Of a DNA stretch of 62,031 bases, positions 41,431-49,176 are shown piece by piece. Each line of letters starts with the position of its first letter. Within the stretch, counting starts at the first letter, position 1. Under the pieces are notes generated by a model. It did no database searches and had not been told where the DNA came from. It saw nothing but the letters and a program-made list of their open reading frames with translations. Location: contig JAHIYU010000142.1 in NCBI GenBank assembly GCA_018814885.1, forward strand, positions 1-62,031. The letters are read 5' to 3'. The stretch is from a bacterium. Lineage in GTDB: Bacteria > Krumholzibacteriota > Krumholzibacteriia > LZORAL124-64-63. The translations under genes were made by a program, and so were the position numbers.

Positions 41431-41467
41431 GGGAGAAGGCCGCCCCGTGAGGGGGCGGCCTTCTCCC
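41431..41467 (-). terminator. Strong terminator hairpin after mscL
   Basis: A perfect 16-bp stem, GGGAGAAGGCCGCCCC with its complement, and a 5-base loop. It lies 20 bases downstream of the mscL stop; no U tract on the minus strand. Confidence 0.72.
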
Positions 41468-41486
41468 GTCGTGCGCTGGATCTGTC

Positions 41487-41939
41487 CTACTCGAGTCCCG
41501 AGGCGCAGAAGGCGCACTTCTTGGCCTTGATGGGGATCGTCGAGAGACAGTGCGGGCAGTCCTTGGTGGTGGGCGCCGCCGGGGGCGCCACGTCCTCGCG
41601 CTTCAGCTTGTTGATGTTGCGGATGACCATGAAGACGGCGAAGGCCACGATGAGGAAGCTGATGATGGTGTTGATGAACACGCCGATGTTCATGGTGACC
41701 GCGCCGGCCTCCTGCGCCATGGTCAGGGTCTCGTAGGGACCCGCGGCTTCCGCGCCGGCCTTCAGCACGACGAAGAGGTTGGCGAAGTCGACGCCGCCGA
41801 GCAGCAGGCCGATGGGCGGCATGATCACGTCGGCCACCAGGGACTTGACGATGGTGCCGAAGGCAGCGCCGATGATGATACCGACGGCCATGTCGACCAC
41901 GTTGCCCTTGATGGCGAATTCCTTGAACTCCTTGAACAT
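41487..41939 (-). CDS. mscL: Large-conductance mechanosensitive channel with C-terminal zinc ribbon
   Basis: 150 residues. The MscL core is intact: amphipathic N-terminus [16 protein letters not shown], first helix with [14 protein letters not shown], the periplasmic loop and second helix. In place of only the usual cytoplasmic helix bundle, the C-terminus adds a short zinc-ribbon, CPHC (128-131) and CAFC (142-145). The channel opens on membrane tension to release osmolytes; the ribbon's role is unknown. The ATG at 41939 is the family start; the longer frame from 42035 is not expected to be used, because a promoter-like sequence covers it. Confidence 0.93.
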   Translation of the reverse strand: MFKEFKEFAIKGNVVDMAVGIIIGAAFGTIVKSLVADVIMPPIGLLLGGVDFANLFVVLKAGAEAAGPYETLTMAQEAGAVTMNIGVFINTIISFLIVAFAVFMVIRNINKLKREDVAPPAAPTTKDCPHCLSTIPIKAKKCAFCASGLE

Positions 41940-42004
41940 GGTTGTACTTCCCTTCCATGTTTCGAGCGAAAAATGGTCAATCAAAATCAATTGAATGCCG
42001 CAAC

Positions 42005-42034
42005 ACGATAAGAATGATCGCAGATATTTGTCCA
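42005..42034 (-). promoter_or_regulatory. Candidate promoter of mscL
   Basis: On the minus strand TGGACA (42034-42029), 18-base spacer, TATCGT (42010-42005), within an AT-rich gap. Confidence 0.42.
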
Positions 42035-42056
42035 CGAAATTAATTTTGTAATATGG

Positions 42057-43202
42057 TCAGCCGAGTTCCTTGATGACGTGTCGGGCGATGACCAGTCGCT
42101 GTATCTCGCTGGCGCCCTCGTAGATACGCGTCACGCGCACGTCGCGGTACCAACGCTCCACGTCGTATTCCTTCATGTAGCCGTAGCCGCCGTGGATCTG
42201 TACGGCCTCGTCGGCGGCGTAACCCGCCGCCTCGGTTGCCAGCAGCTTGGCCATGGCCGCCTCCTTGGTGAAGGGCCGGCCGGCGTCCTTCAACGTGGCG
42301 GCGTGCAGGGCGGTCAGGCGCGCCGCGTGCAGGCGCGCGGCCATGTCGGCGATCTTGTGGCGGATCACGTCCAGGTTCCACAGATGCTTGCCGAAGGCCT
42401 CCCGCTGGCCCGCGTAGCGCACCGTCGCCTCCAGGCAGGCGCGGCCGATGCCCAGGGCCTGGAAGGCGATGCCGATGCGGCCGCCGTCCAGCGCCTTCAT
42501 GGCGATCTTGAAGCCGTCCCCCTCCGCGCCGAGCAGGCGCGTGGCGGGCACGCGGGCGCCGTCCATCTCGATGGTCACCGTGTCGCTGGCGCGCAGGCCC
42601 ATCTTGTCTTCCTTCTTGCCGACGGTCAGACCCGGGGTCCCGCGCTCGACCAGGAAGGCATGGATGGCGTCGTAGCCCTTGGTGCCGGGAGTGCGGGCCA
42701 GGACCATGAAGAACTGCGCCCGGGCGCCGTTGGTGACGAAGATCTTCGAGCCGTCGAGGACATACGCGTCGCCGTCGCGGCGCGCGGTGGTCGCGAGCGC
42801 CACGGCATCGCTGCCCGCGTCGGGTTCGGTCACGCAGAAGGCGGCGATTTCGCCGGCGGCCATGCGCGGCAGGATCTCCGCCTTGATCGCCTCATTGGCG
42901 AACATGGCGATGGGATAGCTGCCCACGCTGTTGTGGACGCAGACCATGACCGATACGCCGGCGCTGACGGCCGACAGCTCCTCGACCACGAGGCCGTAGG
43001 TGACGGTGTCGGCGCCGAGCCCGCCGTACCGCTCCGGGAAGGCGAGGCCGAAGAAGCCGTTGGCCTTCATCTTCTCGACCAGTTCGCCGGGCATGTCGTT
43101 GTCGTCATCCATCCGCCTGGCGATGGGCGCGATCTCCTGCTGGGCGAAATCGCGCACCATGTCGCGAAACATGGTCTGCTGTTCGGTGAGGGAGAAGTCC
43201 AT
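42057..43202 (-). CDS. Acyl-CoA dehydrogenase
   Basis: 381-residue FAD enzyme making the alpha-beta double bond in acyl-CoA. Family motifs: MDFSLTEQQ start, FCVTEPDAGSDAV, KIFVTNGARA, QIHGGYGYMKEYDVER and, near the C-terminus, IYEGASEIQR. AAGGA precedes the ATG at 43202. It follows the DUF5989 gene by 52 bases and could be cotranscribed with the carbamoyltransferase operon, though its function suits the catabolic genes. Chain-length preference cannot be read from sequence. Confidence 0.93.
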   Translation of the reverse strand: MDFSLTEQQTMFRDMVRDFAQQEIAPIARRMDDDNDMPGELVEKMKANGFFGLAFPERYGGLGADTVTYGLVVEELSAVSAGVSVMVCVHNSVGSYPIAMFANEAIKAEILPRMAAGEIAAFCVTEPDAGSDAVALATTARRDGDAYVLDGSKIFVTNGARAQFFMVLARTPGTKGYDAIHAFLVERGTPGLTVGKKEDKMGLRASDTVTIEMDGARVPATRLLGAEGDGFKIAMKALDGGRIGIAFQALGIGRACLEATVRYAGQREAFGKHLWNLDVIRHKIADMAARLHAARLTALHAATLKDAGRPFTKEAAMAKLLATEAAGYAADEAVQIHGGYGYMKEYDVERWYRDVRVTRIYEGASEIQRLVIARHVIKELG

Positions 43203-43254
43203 GGCAATCCTTCCGGCGACGCGTGCGTCGGTCGAGAGGCTCGTCCCCGGCGCA

Positions 43255-43419
43255 TTAAAACAGGGTGTAGATGAAAGGCGCGACGGCCTGCCCCGAGAAG
43301 ACAAGAAGGGTCAGGATCAACAGGACCACGACCGTGGGCACGATCCACCAGGCCTTGTTCTGTCTGGCGAAACGCCAGATCTCGCGCAGGAGACGTCCGG
43401 TGTGCAAGAACTTGCTCAT
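43255..43419 (-). CDS. DUF5989 small membrane protein
   Basis: 54 residues, one membrane span: an amphipathic LLREIWRFARQNKAWW head, a helix at about 25-42, and the conserved end VAPFIYTLF. This head-helix-APFIYTLF layout is the DUF5989 (SxtN-neighbour) family, regularly found next to NodU/CmcH-type carbamoyltransferases. It lies 23 bases after the carbamoyltransferase stop. Probably an accessory or membrane-anchoring subunit; this role is inferred from gene linkage only. Confidence 0.85.
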   Translation of the reverse strand: MSKFLHTGRLLREIWRFARQNKAWWIVPTVVVLLILTLLVFSGQAVAPFIYTLF

Positions 43420-43442
43420 GTCAACTCTATCCCCGGGCTCGG

Positions 43443-45278
43443 TCAGTCCAGCGGGAATTCCTCCCGCCAGTCGACAGCGCCGTCGATCCATTCCGGTTGC
43501 TCGGTCTTGTCGAGCAGATACCCTCCCAGGGCGAGGTAATCCATCTCGGTGCGCCGGAAACAACGGTAGGCATCGGACGGCGTGCAGACGATAGGCTCGC
43601 CGCGCACGTTGAACGACGTGTTGATGATTATGCCATAACCCGTGCGTTCGGCGAAGGCCTCGATGATCCGATGATAACGCGGATTGGTCCGGCAGTCCAC
43701 AGACTGGATCCGAGCCGAGTTGTCGACGTGCGTGATCGCCGGCACGTCGGATCGCGCCTCGTTGACGCGGGCTATGATGTCCTGGTCGTCGTCCCTGGGG
43801 GCCGGCTCCCGACAGCGTTCGGCCCGGACCTGGGCCACGAGCAGCATGTAGGGAGAGGGACGGTCGAGTTCGAAATAGTCACCGATGCGCTCCACCAGGC
43901 ACGACGGGGCGAAGGGACGGAACGACTCCCGGTACTTGATCTTCAGGTTCAGGAGCGACTGCATCTTCACGGACCGGGCGTCGCCGATGATCGAGCGGTT
44001 GCCCAGGGCGCGCGGGCCGAACTCCATACGTCCCTGGAACAGCCCCACCACGTTCTGCTCGTCGACCAGGGCGGCGATCTTCGCCTCCAGATCCCCGTCG
44101 TCCAGGTGTCGGTAGGGCAAGCCGTGCGCATCCAGCCATTCACCGATTTCCACGTCGGTGTAGGCCGGGCCGAGGTAGGCTCCCTGCATCCGGTCGTTCA
44201 CGCCGTCGACCTGCCGCTCGTTGCCCAGCACGTGGTGCCACAGATGGAGCGCGGCGCCCAGGGCGCCGCCCGCATCGCCGGCGGCGGGCTGGATCCAGAT
44301 GTCGTCGAAAGGCCCTTCCCGCAGCAGCCGTCCGTTGGCCACGCAGTTCAGGGCCACACCCCCGGCCAGGCAGAGATATCGTTCTCCGGTCACCTCGTGG
44401 GCATGGATCGCCTGCTTCAAGACGATCTCCTCGGTCACGACCTGGACCGACCGCGCCAGATCCATCTCGCGCCGCGTCAGCGGTGACTCGGGCGGGCGCG
44501 GCGGGCCGCCGAACAGGTCGGCGAAGCGCGCGTTGGTCATGGTCAGCCCGTCGAGATAGCCGAAGTAGTCCATGTTCAAGCGGAAGGAACCGTCCTCGCG
44601 GATGTCGATCAGGTGTTCCTTGATCGTGTCCACGTACCTGGCCCGGCCGTAGGGTGCCAGCCCCATGAGCTTGTACTCGCCGGAATTGACCCGGAAGCCC
44701 GTGAAGTAGGTGAAAGCCGAATAGAGCAAGCCCAGGGAGTGGGGAAAGTGCAATTCGTCGTGGAGGTCCAGGTAGTTGCCGCGTCCACGGCCGAGGGATG
44801 CGGTGGCCCACTCTCCCACGCCGTCGAGAACGAGGATCGCCGCGCTCTCGAAGGGGCTGGCGAAGAAGGCGCTGGCGGCGTGGGATTCGTGATGCTCGCA
44901 AAAGTAGAGCCGGTGGGTTTTGCCGACGCCCGCGGCTTGGAGTGACTGTTCGATGCTGGCCGAGATCCAGAGTTTCTCGCGCAGCCAGAGGGGGATCGCC
45001 ATGAGGAACGATCTCGAACCGCGAGGCGCGACCGCGTAGTAGGTCTTCAGGATGCGCCCGAACTTGGTCAGGGGCTTGTCGTAGAAGACCACCGCGTCGA
45101 TGCCGTCACCCACCGCCCCGCCTTCCGCCAGGCAGTACCGCACGGCATGGTGCGGGAAGGATGAATCGTGCTTGCGGCGGCTGAATCGTTCTTCCTGGGC
45201 GGCGGCGACGATCCTGCCGTCCTGGACCAGGCAGGCAGCCGAGTCGTGATAATAGGCGGATATCCCCAGGATGTTCAC
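43443..45278 (-). CDS. NodU/CmcH-family O-carbamoyltransferase
   Basis: 611 residues. The N-terminal Kae1-like domain has GISAYYHDSAACLV, the metal-binding HHESH (129-133), LDGVGEW (151-157) and SGEYKLMGLAPYG; the middle has LAGGVALNCVANG; the C-terminal domain has GRMEFGPRALGNRSI and IINTSFNVRGEPIVCTP. Family members make an adenylate of carbamoyl phosphate and transfer the carbamoyl group to a hydroxyl on sugars, antibiotics or toxins (NodU, CmcH, TobZ, SxtI). No nod, antibiotic or saxitoxin genes are here, so the acceptor is unknown. The ATG overlaps the stop of the SxtJ-like gene by 4 bases, indicating a tight functional unit. Confidence 0.93.
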   Translation of the reverse strand: MNILGISAYYHDSAACLVQDGRIVAAAQEERFSRRKHDSSFPHHAVRYCLAEGGAVGDGIDAVVFYDKPLTKFGRILKTYYAVAPRGSRSFLMAIPLWLREKLWISASIEQSLQAAGVGKTHRLYFCEHHESHAASAFFASPFESAAILVLDGVGEWATASLGRGRGNYLDLHDELHFPHSLGLLYSAFTYFTGFRVNSGEYKLMGLAPYGRARYVDTIKEHLIDIREDGSFRLNMDYFGYLDGLTMTNARFADLFGGPPRPPESPLTRREMDLARSVQVVTEEIVLKQAIHAHEVTGERYLCLAGGVALNCVANGRLLREGPFDDIWIQPAAGDAGGALGAALHLWHHVLGNERQVDGVNDRMQGAYLGPAYTDVEIGEWLDAHGLPYRHLDDGDLEAKIAALVDEQNVVGLFQGRMEFGPRALGNRSIIGDARSVKMQSLLNLKIKYRESFRPFAPSCLVERIGDYFELDRPSPYMLLVAQVRAERCREPAPRDDDQDIIARVNEARSDVPAITHVDNSARIQSVDCRTNPRYHRIIEAFAERTGYGIIINTSFNVRGEPIVCTPSDAYRCFRRTEMDYLALGGYLLDKTEQPEWIDGAVDWREEFPLD

Positions 45279-45802
45279 GCGGGGTCGCTCTCTCTGTTGC
45301 GGGTGACCGCACCCACCGGACGACGACGCTCACGAGCCTCGCGGTCCTCGCGTAGGAACTGGTCGCCGATGTTCTCGTCGCGACGCTTTTCCCGGCGCGG
45401 GATCCAGTAGGTCCAGATCCCGGGCAGGAACTCGCGGCGCAGGGGATCCTTGTGGCGAATCCGCAGGTAGACGGCGACCACGGCGAAAAAAACCACGTAG
45501 AGCGGCACCAGCAGGACGTAGGTCAGGAGCTTGCCCGCCATCCGGCCGATCGTACGCCCGCAGCCGTGGATGGGCCGGTAGCCGCGGGGCCAGAACGCGC
45601 CCAGCAGGGCGAAGACCGCGGCCAGGCCCCAGACGATCCTGGCCGGCAGATCGTGGCCGAAGACGCGGGCCAGCACGAAACCGATGACGACAAGGATCGC
45701 GGCCTGCAGGAACGCGGACCCGCGCATCGCACGCCGTGACGAGTCCCCCGCCGCGGACTCTGTCAGTCGCCAATTCCATGTAATTCTCGTCGCTTCGCGC
45801 AT
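45275..45802 (-). CDS. SxtJ-like membrane protein
   Basis: 175 residues with three hydrophobic segments (about 31-50, 56-71 and 92-114) followed by a basic cytoplasmic tail. The layout of the last span followed by KDPLRREFLPGIWTYWIPR is what I associate with SxtJ-family proteins that accompany carbamoyltransferases. The first 25 residues are polar. The gene starts the operon behind a near-consensus promoter and is translationally coupled to the carbamoyltransferase. Function unknown; a membrane platform for the transferase is a reasonable guess. Confidence 0.72.
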   Translation of the reverse strand: MREATRITWNWRLTESAAGDSSRRAMRGSAFLQAAILVVIGFVLARVFGHDLPARIVWGLAAVFALLGAFWPRGYRPIHGCGRTIGRMAGKLLTYVLLVPLYVVFFAVVAVYLRIRHKDPLRREFLPGIWTYWIPRREKRRDENIGDQFLREDREARERRRPVGAVTRNRESDPA

Positions 45803-45850
45803 ACGGGATCAGGGCCGTCCTTGGTATTCCATAACTCACTGTCACGAAGA

Positions 45851-45879
45851 AGGATACACGACTCGCAGCAACAAGTCAA
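45851..45879 (-). promoter_or_regulatory. Sigma70 promoter of the SxtJ-carbamoyltransferase-DUF5989 operon
   Basis: On the minus strand TTGACT (45879-45874), 17-base spacer, TATCCT (45856-45851). It lies between the SGNH gene stop and the SxtJ-like start, so the SGNH gene is a separate upstream transcript or reads through. Confidence 0.7.
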
Positions 45880-45927
45880 GACGGTGTGAGGCTATGTGAT
45901 GCCTCGGCCGCACTCCGGTCGGAGACG

Positions 45928-47037
45928 TCAGTCGTCGTCCGCGTCCCCCGCGTGCGGTATCCCGTCGCGAATCAACCACGCCGTGGGCAAGGCGGCTGCG
46001 ATGGCCCTCGCCACGGCCTCATGACCGGCAGGAGACCAGTGGGCATCGTGCTGCAGGTAGGCGTCTTCGTATTGCTGCACAGCCGCGAGTGCCGGAGTCA
46101 GATCGATCTGCGGCACACCGTGCCGCCTTGCGATCTCTCGCGGCAGCGCGCGTAGCTCGCGGCTGAACCGGCGGGCGAACCAGCTGCCTGGCCCGCCGCT
46201 CAGGATCTGGTTGCGCTGGGGGACGACAACCATCAGCAGGGGCACACCGGTCTCCTCGCACTCGCCGTTCAGGCGGACCATCGACGCCTCCGCCAGCCTG
46301 CGGGCGTCGGCGCCGGCGTTGGCCAGGAACAGCTGCAAGCCGAGCGTGCGCTCGTCCAGTAGCGCGACCGTCCGGCTGCTGCGGGACAAACGCGAGAGCA
46401 ACGCGTCCGGATCCTTTACCGCCGGCACGTAATCCCACAGCCGGTCGGGCGCGTAACGGGCAATGCGCAGCTCGTCGACGGGATCGTTGGCCAGACTGAA
46501 GGTTGCGATCACGATGTCGGGAGGCACATGCCGCCGGACGCGGCGCAGCATCTCGATCTGCTGGTACGGGCCGTAGCCGGGGATGCCGGCGTTGATTACC
46601 GTCAGGGTCGGATCGCCACAACGCCCGCGCAGGATCCGTTCGAGCTGGCGGGGAAAGGACTCCTCCTCCTCCACGCCCCAACCGAAGGCATACGAGTCTC
46701 CCAGTACGACGATGTGGAGGCCGTCCGGATCGATGTCGTATTCCGGACCGCGCAGGCCCCAGGCATTGGTCTCGATGACGACCGGCGAGTTGTCATCCTC
46801 GAAATCACCGGCGGCGTCGGGCGGGAAGATCCAGCCCAGCAACGAATCGTGATCGCAGATCAGGAATCCCCGGTCCGACATCCGGTTATCCGGATCCGCG
46901 GGCGCGGGCCCGGCCACGCGCAGGATCAATTCGCACGCCAGGAGCGCCAGCAGCAGGGGCAGAGCCGCCAGGAGCAATCGACCGCCCAGCCACTTCGCCT
47001 TCTTGCCGAAGGCTCTTCCCGGCGTTGCCCGCTGCAT
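45928..47037 (-). CDS. Membrane-anchored SGNH/GDSL hydrolase
   Basis: 369 residues with an N-terminal membrane anchor (about 20-42) and an outward-facing SGNH domain. Block I is VVLGDSYAFGWG with nucleophile S115, the block III Asn is N149 in NAGIPGYG, and the C-terminal acid/base pair is D331 and H333 in HDAHWSPAGH, like the D-x-H-W form seen in AlgJ/AlgX-type O-acyl-transfer enzymes. It may add or remove an ester on a surface glycan. GGAG lies 7 bases before the ATG. Immediately upstream of the carbamoyltransferase operon and in the same direction, which suggests a common pathway. Confidence 0.82.
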   Translation of the reverse strand: MQRATPGRAFGKKAKWLGGRLLLAALPLLLALLACELILRVAGPAPADPDNRMSDRGFLICDHDSLLGWIFPPDAAGDFEDDNSPVVIETNAWGLRGPEYDIDPDGLHIVVLGDSYAFGWGVEEEESFPRQLERILRGRCGDPTLTVINAGIPGYGPYQQIEMLRRVRRHVPPDIVIATFSLANDPVDELRIARYAPDRLWDYVPAVKDPDALLSRLSRSSRTVALLDERTLGLQLFLANAGADARRLAEASMVRLNGECEETGVPLLMVVVPQRNQILSGGPGSWFARRFSRELRALPREIARRHGVPQIDLTPALAAVQQYEDAYLQHDAHWSPAGHEAVARAIAAALPTAWLIRDGIPHAGDADDD

Positions 47038-47126
47038 GCTTCATCTCCCGGTGTCCGGGGCGTGAGAGGCGCGGATCCGCACGAAGCGCCTGCCGGCGGG
47101 ACCGCGACCCGACCGACGACTGCCTG

Positions 47127-48266
47127 CTAACGCAGCCTGTGTCCCGAGATCACGAGCCGCTGCGCCTCGCTGGTGCCCTCGTAGATCGAGGTGATCCTGG
47201 CATCCCGGAAATGACGCTCCACCGGGAACTCCTTGCTGTAGCCGTTGCCCCCGAAGACTTGAACCGCCTCGTTGGCGATCCAGTTGGCGGCCTCGCTGGC
47301 GTAGAGCTTGGCCATGGCCGATTCCTCGGAGTAGCGCTCGCCCCGGTCCTTGAGATTGGCCGCACGCAGGGTCAACAGCCGCGCCGCCTCGTAGCGGGTC
47401 GCCATGTCGGCGATCTTCCACTGGATGGCCTGGAACTTGGCGATGGGCTTGCCGAACTGGTGGCGCTGCTTGGCGTAACCGACCGAGGCCTCCAGCGCCG
47501 CCCTGGCGATGCCCAGGGCCTGCGCGGCGATGCCGATACGCCCGCCGTCGAGGGTCGACATGGCCACCTTGAAGCCGGCCCCGTCCGGCCCGAGCTGCTG
47601 GTCGGCGGGGAGGCGCACGTTGTCGAAGGCCAGCTGGGCGGTGTCCGAGGCGCGGATGCCCAGCTTCTTCTCCTTGCTGATCACGGCGAAGCCCTCGCGG
47701 TCGGTCTCCACGATGAAGGCGTGGATGCCCTTGTGCTTCAGCTCGGGAGCGGTCTGGGCGAAGACGATCAGCACGTCGGCGTTGGCGCCGTTGGTGATGA
47801 AGTTCTTCATCCCGTTCAGGACCCATGCGTCGCCGTCCCGCACGGCGCGGGTCTGCTGGTTGGCCGCGTCGGTGCCGGCGTCGGGCTCGCTGAGGCAGTA
47901 GGCGCCCAGTTTCTCGCCCCGCGCCAGCGGAGCGAGGAACTTCTGTTTCTGCGCTTCGGTCCCGTAGGTTTCCAGGGGCCAGCAGACCAGCGAGTTGTTC
48001 ACGGACATCACGACGCCCGTCGACGCGCAGGCGGCGGAGATCTCCTCCATGGCCAGCACGTAGCAGACCATGTCGAAGCCGGCGCCGCCGTACTGTTCAG
48101 GGACGTTCATGCCCAGGAAGCCCAGCTCGCCGAGCTTCTTGACGGCCTCGGCGGGAAAGTGCTCGTCGCGGTCCCACCTGGCGGCGTGCGGCGCCAGCTC
48201 CTTCTGGGCGAAGTCGCGGGCCGCGTCGCGGATCATGCGCTGCTGTTCGGTCAGTTGGAAATCCAA
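47127..48266 (-). CDS. Acyl-CoA dehydrogenase (short-chain type)
   Basis: 379 residues. YCLSEPDAGTDA, KNFITNGANADV, QVFGGNGYSKEFPVER and IYEGTSEAQR are present. The start is a TTG at 48266 with GGAGG six bases upstream, and MDFQLTEQQ is the family N-terminus. It follows the hydroxyacyl-CoA dehydrogenase by 12 bases, and thiolase and another acyl-CoA dehydrogenase lie upstream, so the set can run one cycle of short-chain beta-oxidation or butyryl-CoA metabolism. No etfAB in the window. Confidence 0.94.
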   Translation of the reverse strand: MDFQLTEQQRMIRDAARDFAQKELAPHAARWDRDEHFPAEAVKKLGELGFLGMNVPEQYGGAGFDMVCYVLAMEEISAACASTGVVMSVNNSLVCWPLETYGTEAQKQKFLAPLARGEKLGAYCLSEPDAGTDAANQQTRAVRDGDAWVLNGMKNFITNGANADVLIVFAQTAPELKHKGIHAFIVETDREGFAVISKEKKLGIRASDTAQLAFDNVRLPADQQLGPDGAGFKVAMSTLDGGRIGIAAQALGIARAALEASVGYAKQRHQFGKPIAKFQAIQWKIADMATRYEAARLLTLRAANLKDRGERYSEESAMAKLYASEAANWIANEAVQVFGGNGYSKEFPVERHFRDARITSIYEGTSEAQRLVISGHRLR

Positions 48267-48278
48267 GGCGGTCCTCCG

Positions 48279-49121
48279 TTATTCGTAATCGTAGAAGCCC
48301 TTGCCGGATTTGCGGCCGAGATGGCCCGCGTCCACCATCCGCCGCAGCAGCGGGCAGGGACGGTACTTGCTGTCGGCGAAGCCCTCGTACAGGACCTCCA
48401 TGATGTCCAGGCAGATGTCCAGGCCGATGAAGTCGGCCAGGGTCAAGGGGCCCATGGGATGTGCCATGCCCAGCTTCATCACCGTGTCTATCGCGTTGCG
48501 GTCGGCCACGCCCTCCATCAGGCAGGTGACCGCCTCGTTGATCATAGGCATCAGGACGCGGTTGGCTATGAAACCGGGATAATCCGCGACCGCCACGGGT
48601 ACCTTGCCCAGATCCCTGCTGATCTGCATCACCTGCTCGAGCACGGCCGGGTCGGTGGCCTGGCCGCTGATCACCTCGACGAGTTTCATGATGGGCACCG
48701 GATTCATGAAGTGCATGCCGATGACCTTCTCGGGACACCTGGTGCAGGCTGCGAGCTTGGTGATGGAGATGCTCGAGGTGTTGGACGCGAGAATGGCGTC
48801 GGGCTTGCAGACCCGGTCCAGCTTCTCGAGGATCCCCCGCTTCACCTCGAAACTCTCGAAGACGGCCTCGACCGCCAGGGCGGCGTCCGCCGCGGCGTCG
48901 AGGGTGTCGGAGGTGGCGATGCGGCCCAGGGTGTCCGCCTTGTCCTGTGCGGAGATCTTCTCCTTCTTGACCAGCCGGTCCAGGTTCTTGTCGATGGTGC
49001 TCAACGCCCGCTGCAGGGCGTCCGCGCTCACGTCGATCAGGGTCACGTCGTGCCCGCACTGGGCGAAGACGTGGGCGATGCCGTTGCCCATGGTCCCGCC
49101 GCCGATCACCGCGACCTTCAT
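48279..49121 (-). CDS. 3-hydroxyacyl-CoA (3-hydroxybutyryl-CoA) dehydrogenase
   Basis: 280 residues. Rossmann motif VAVIGGGTMGNGIAHVFA, catalytic histidine in IGMHFMNPVPIMKLVEVI and the C-terminal dimer domain with MKLGMAHPMGPLTLADFIGLD (shown here in two parts: MKLGMAHPMGP and LTLADFIGLD). It oxidises 3-hydroxyacyl-CoA with NAD. It starts 55 bases after the thiolase stop, and that gap is an AT-rich island with an inverted repeat. Confidence 0.95.
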   Translation of the reverse strand: MKVAVIGGGTMGNGIAHVFAQCGHDVTLIDVSADALQRALSTIDKNLDRLVKKEKISAQDKADTLGRIATSDTLDAAADAALAVEAVFESFEVKRGILEKLDRVCKPDAILASNTSSISITKLAACTRCPEKVIGMHFMNPVPIMKLVEVISGQATDPAVLEQVMQISRDLGKVPVAVADYPGFIANRVLMPMINEAVTCLMEGVADRNAIDTVMKLGMAHPMGPLTLADFIGLDICLDIMEVLYEGFADSKYRPCPLLRRMVDAGHLGRKSGKGFYDYE

Positions 49122-49147
49122 GCTTTTCCTCCGTTCTCTGCCATAAC

Positions 49148-49168
49148 TAATTGTTATTCAACCAATTA
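49148..49168. promoter_or_regulatory. Operator-like inverted repeat in an AT-rich island
   Basis: TAATTG-N9-CAATTA, centred in about 30 bases of AT-rich sequence between thiolase and hydroxyacyl-CoA dehydrogenase. Such islands stand out in this GC-rich sequence, and an internal promoter with a TetR- or GntR-type operator is plausible. Confidence 0.45.
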
Positions 49169-49176
49169 CAAACTCG

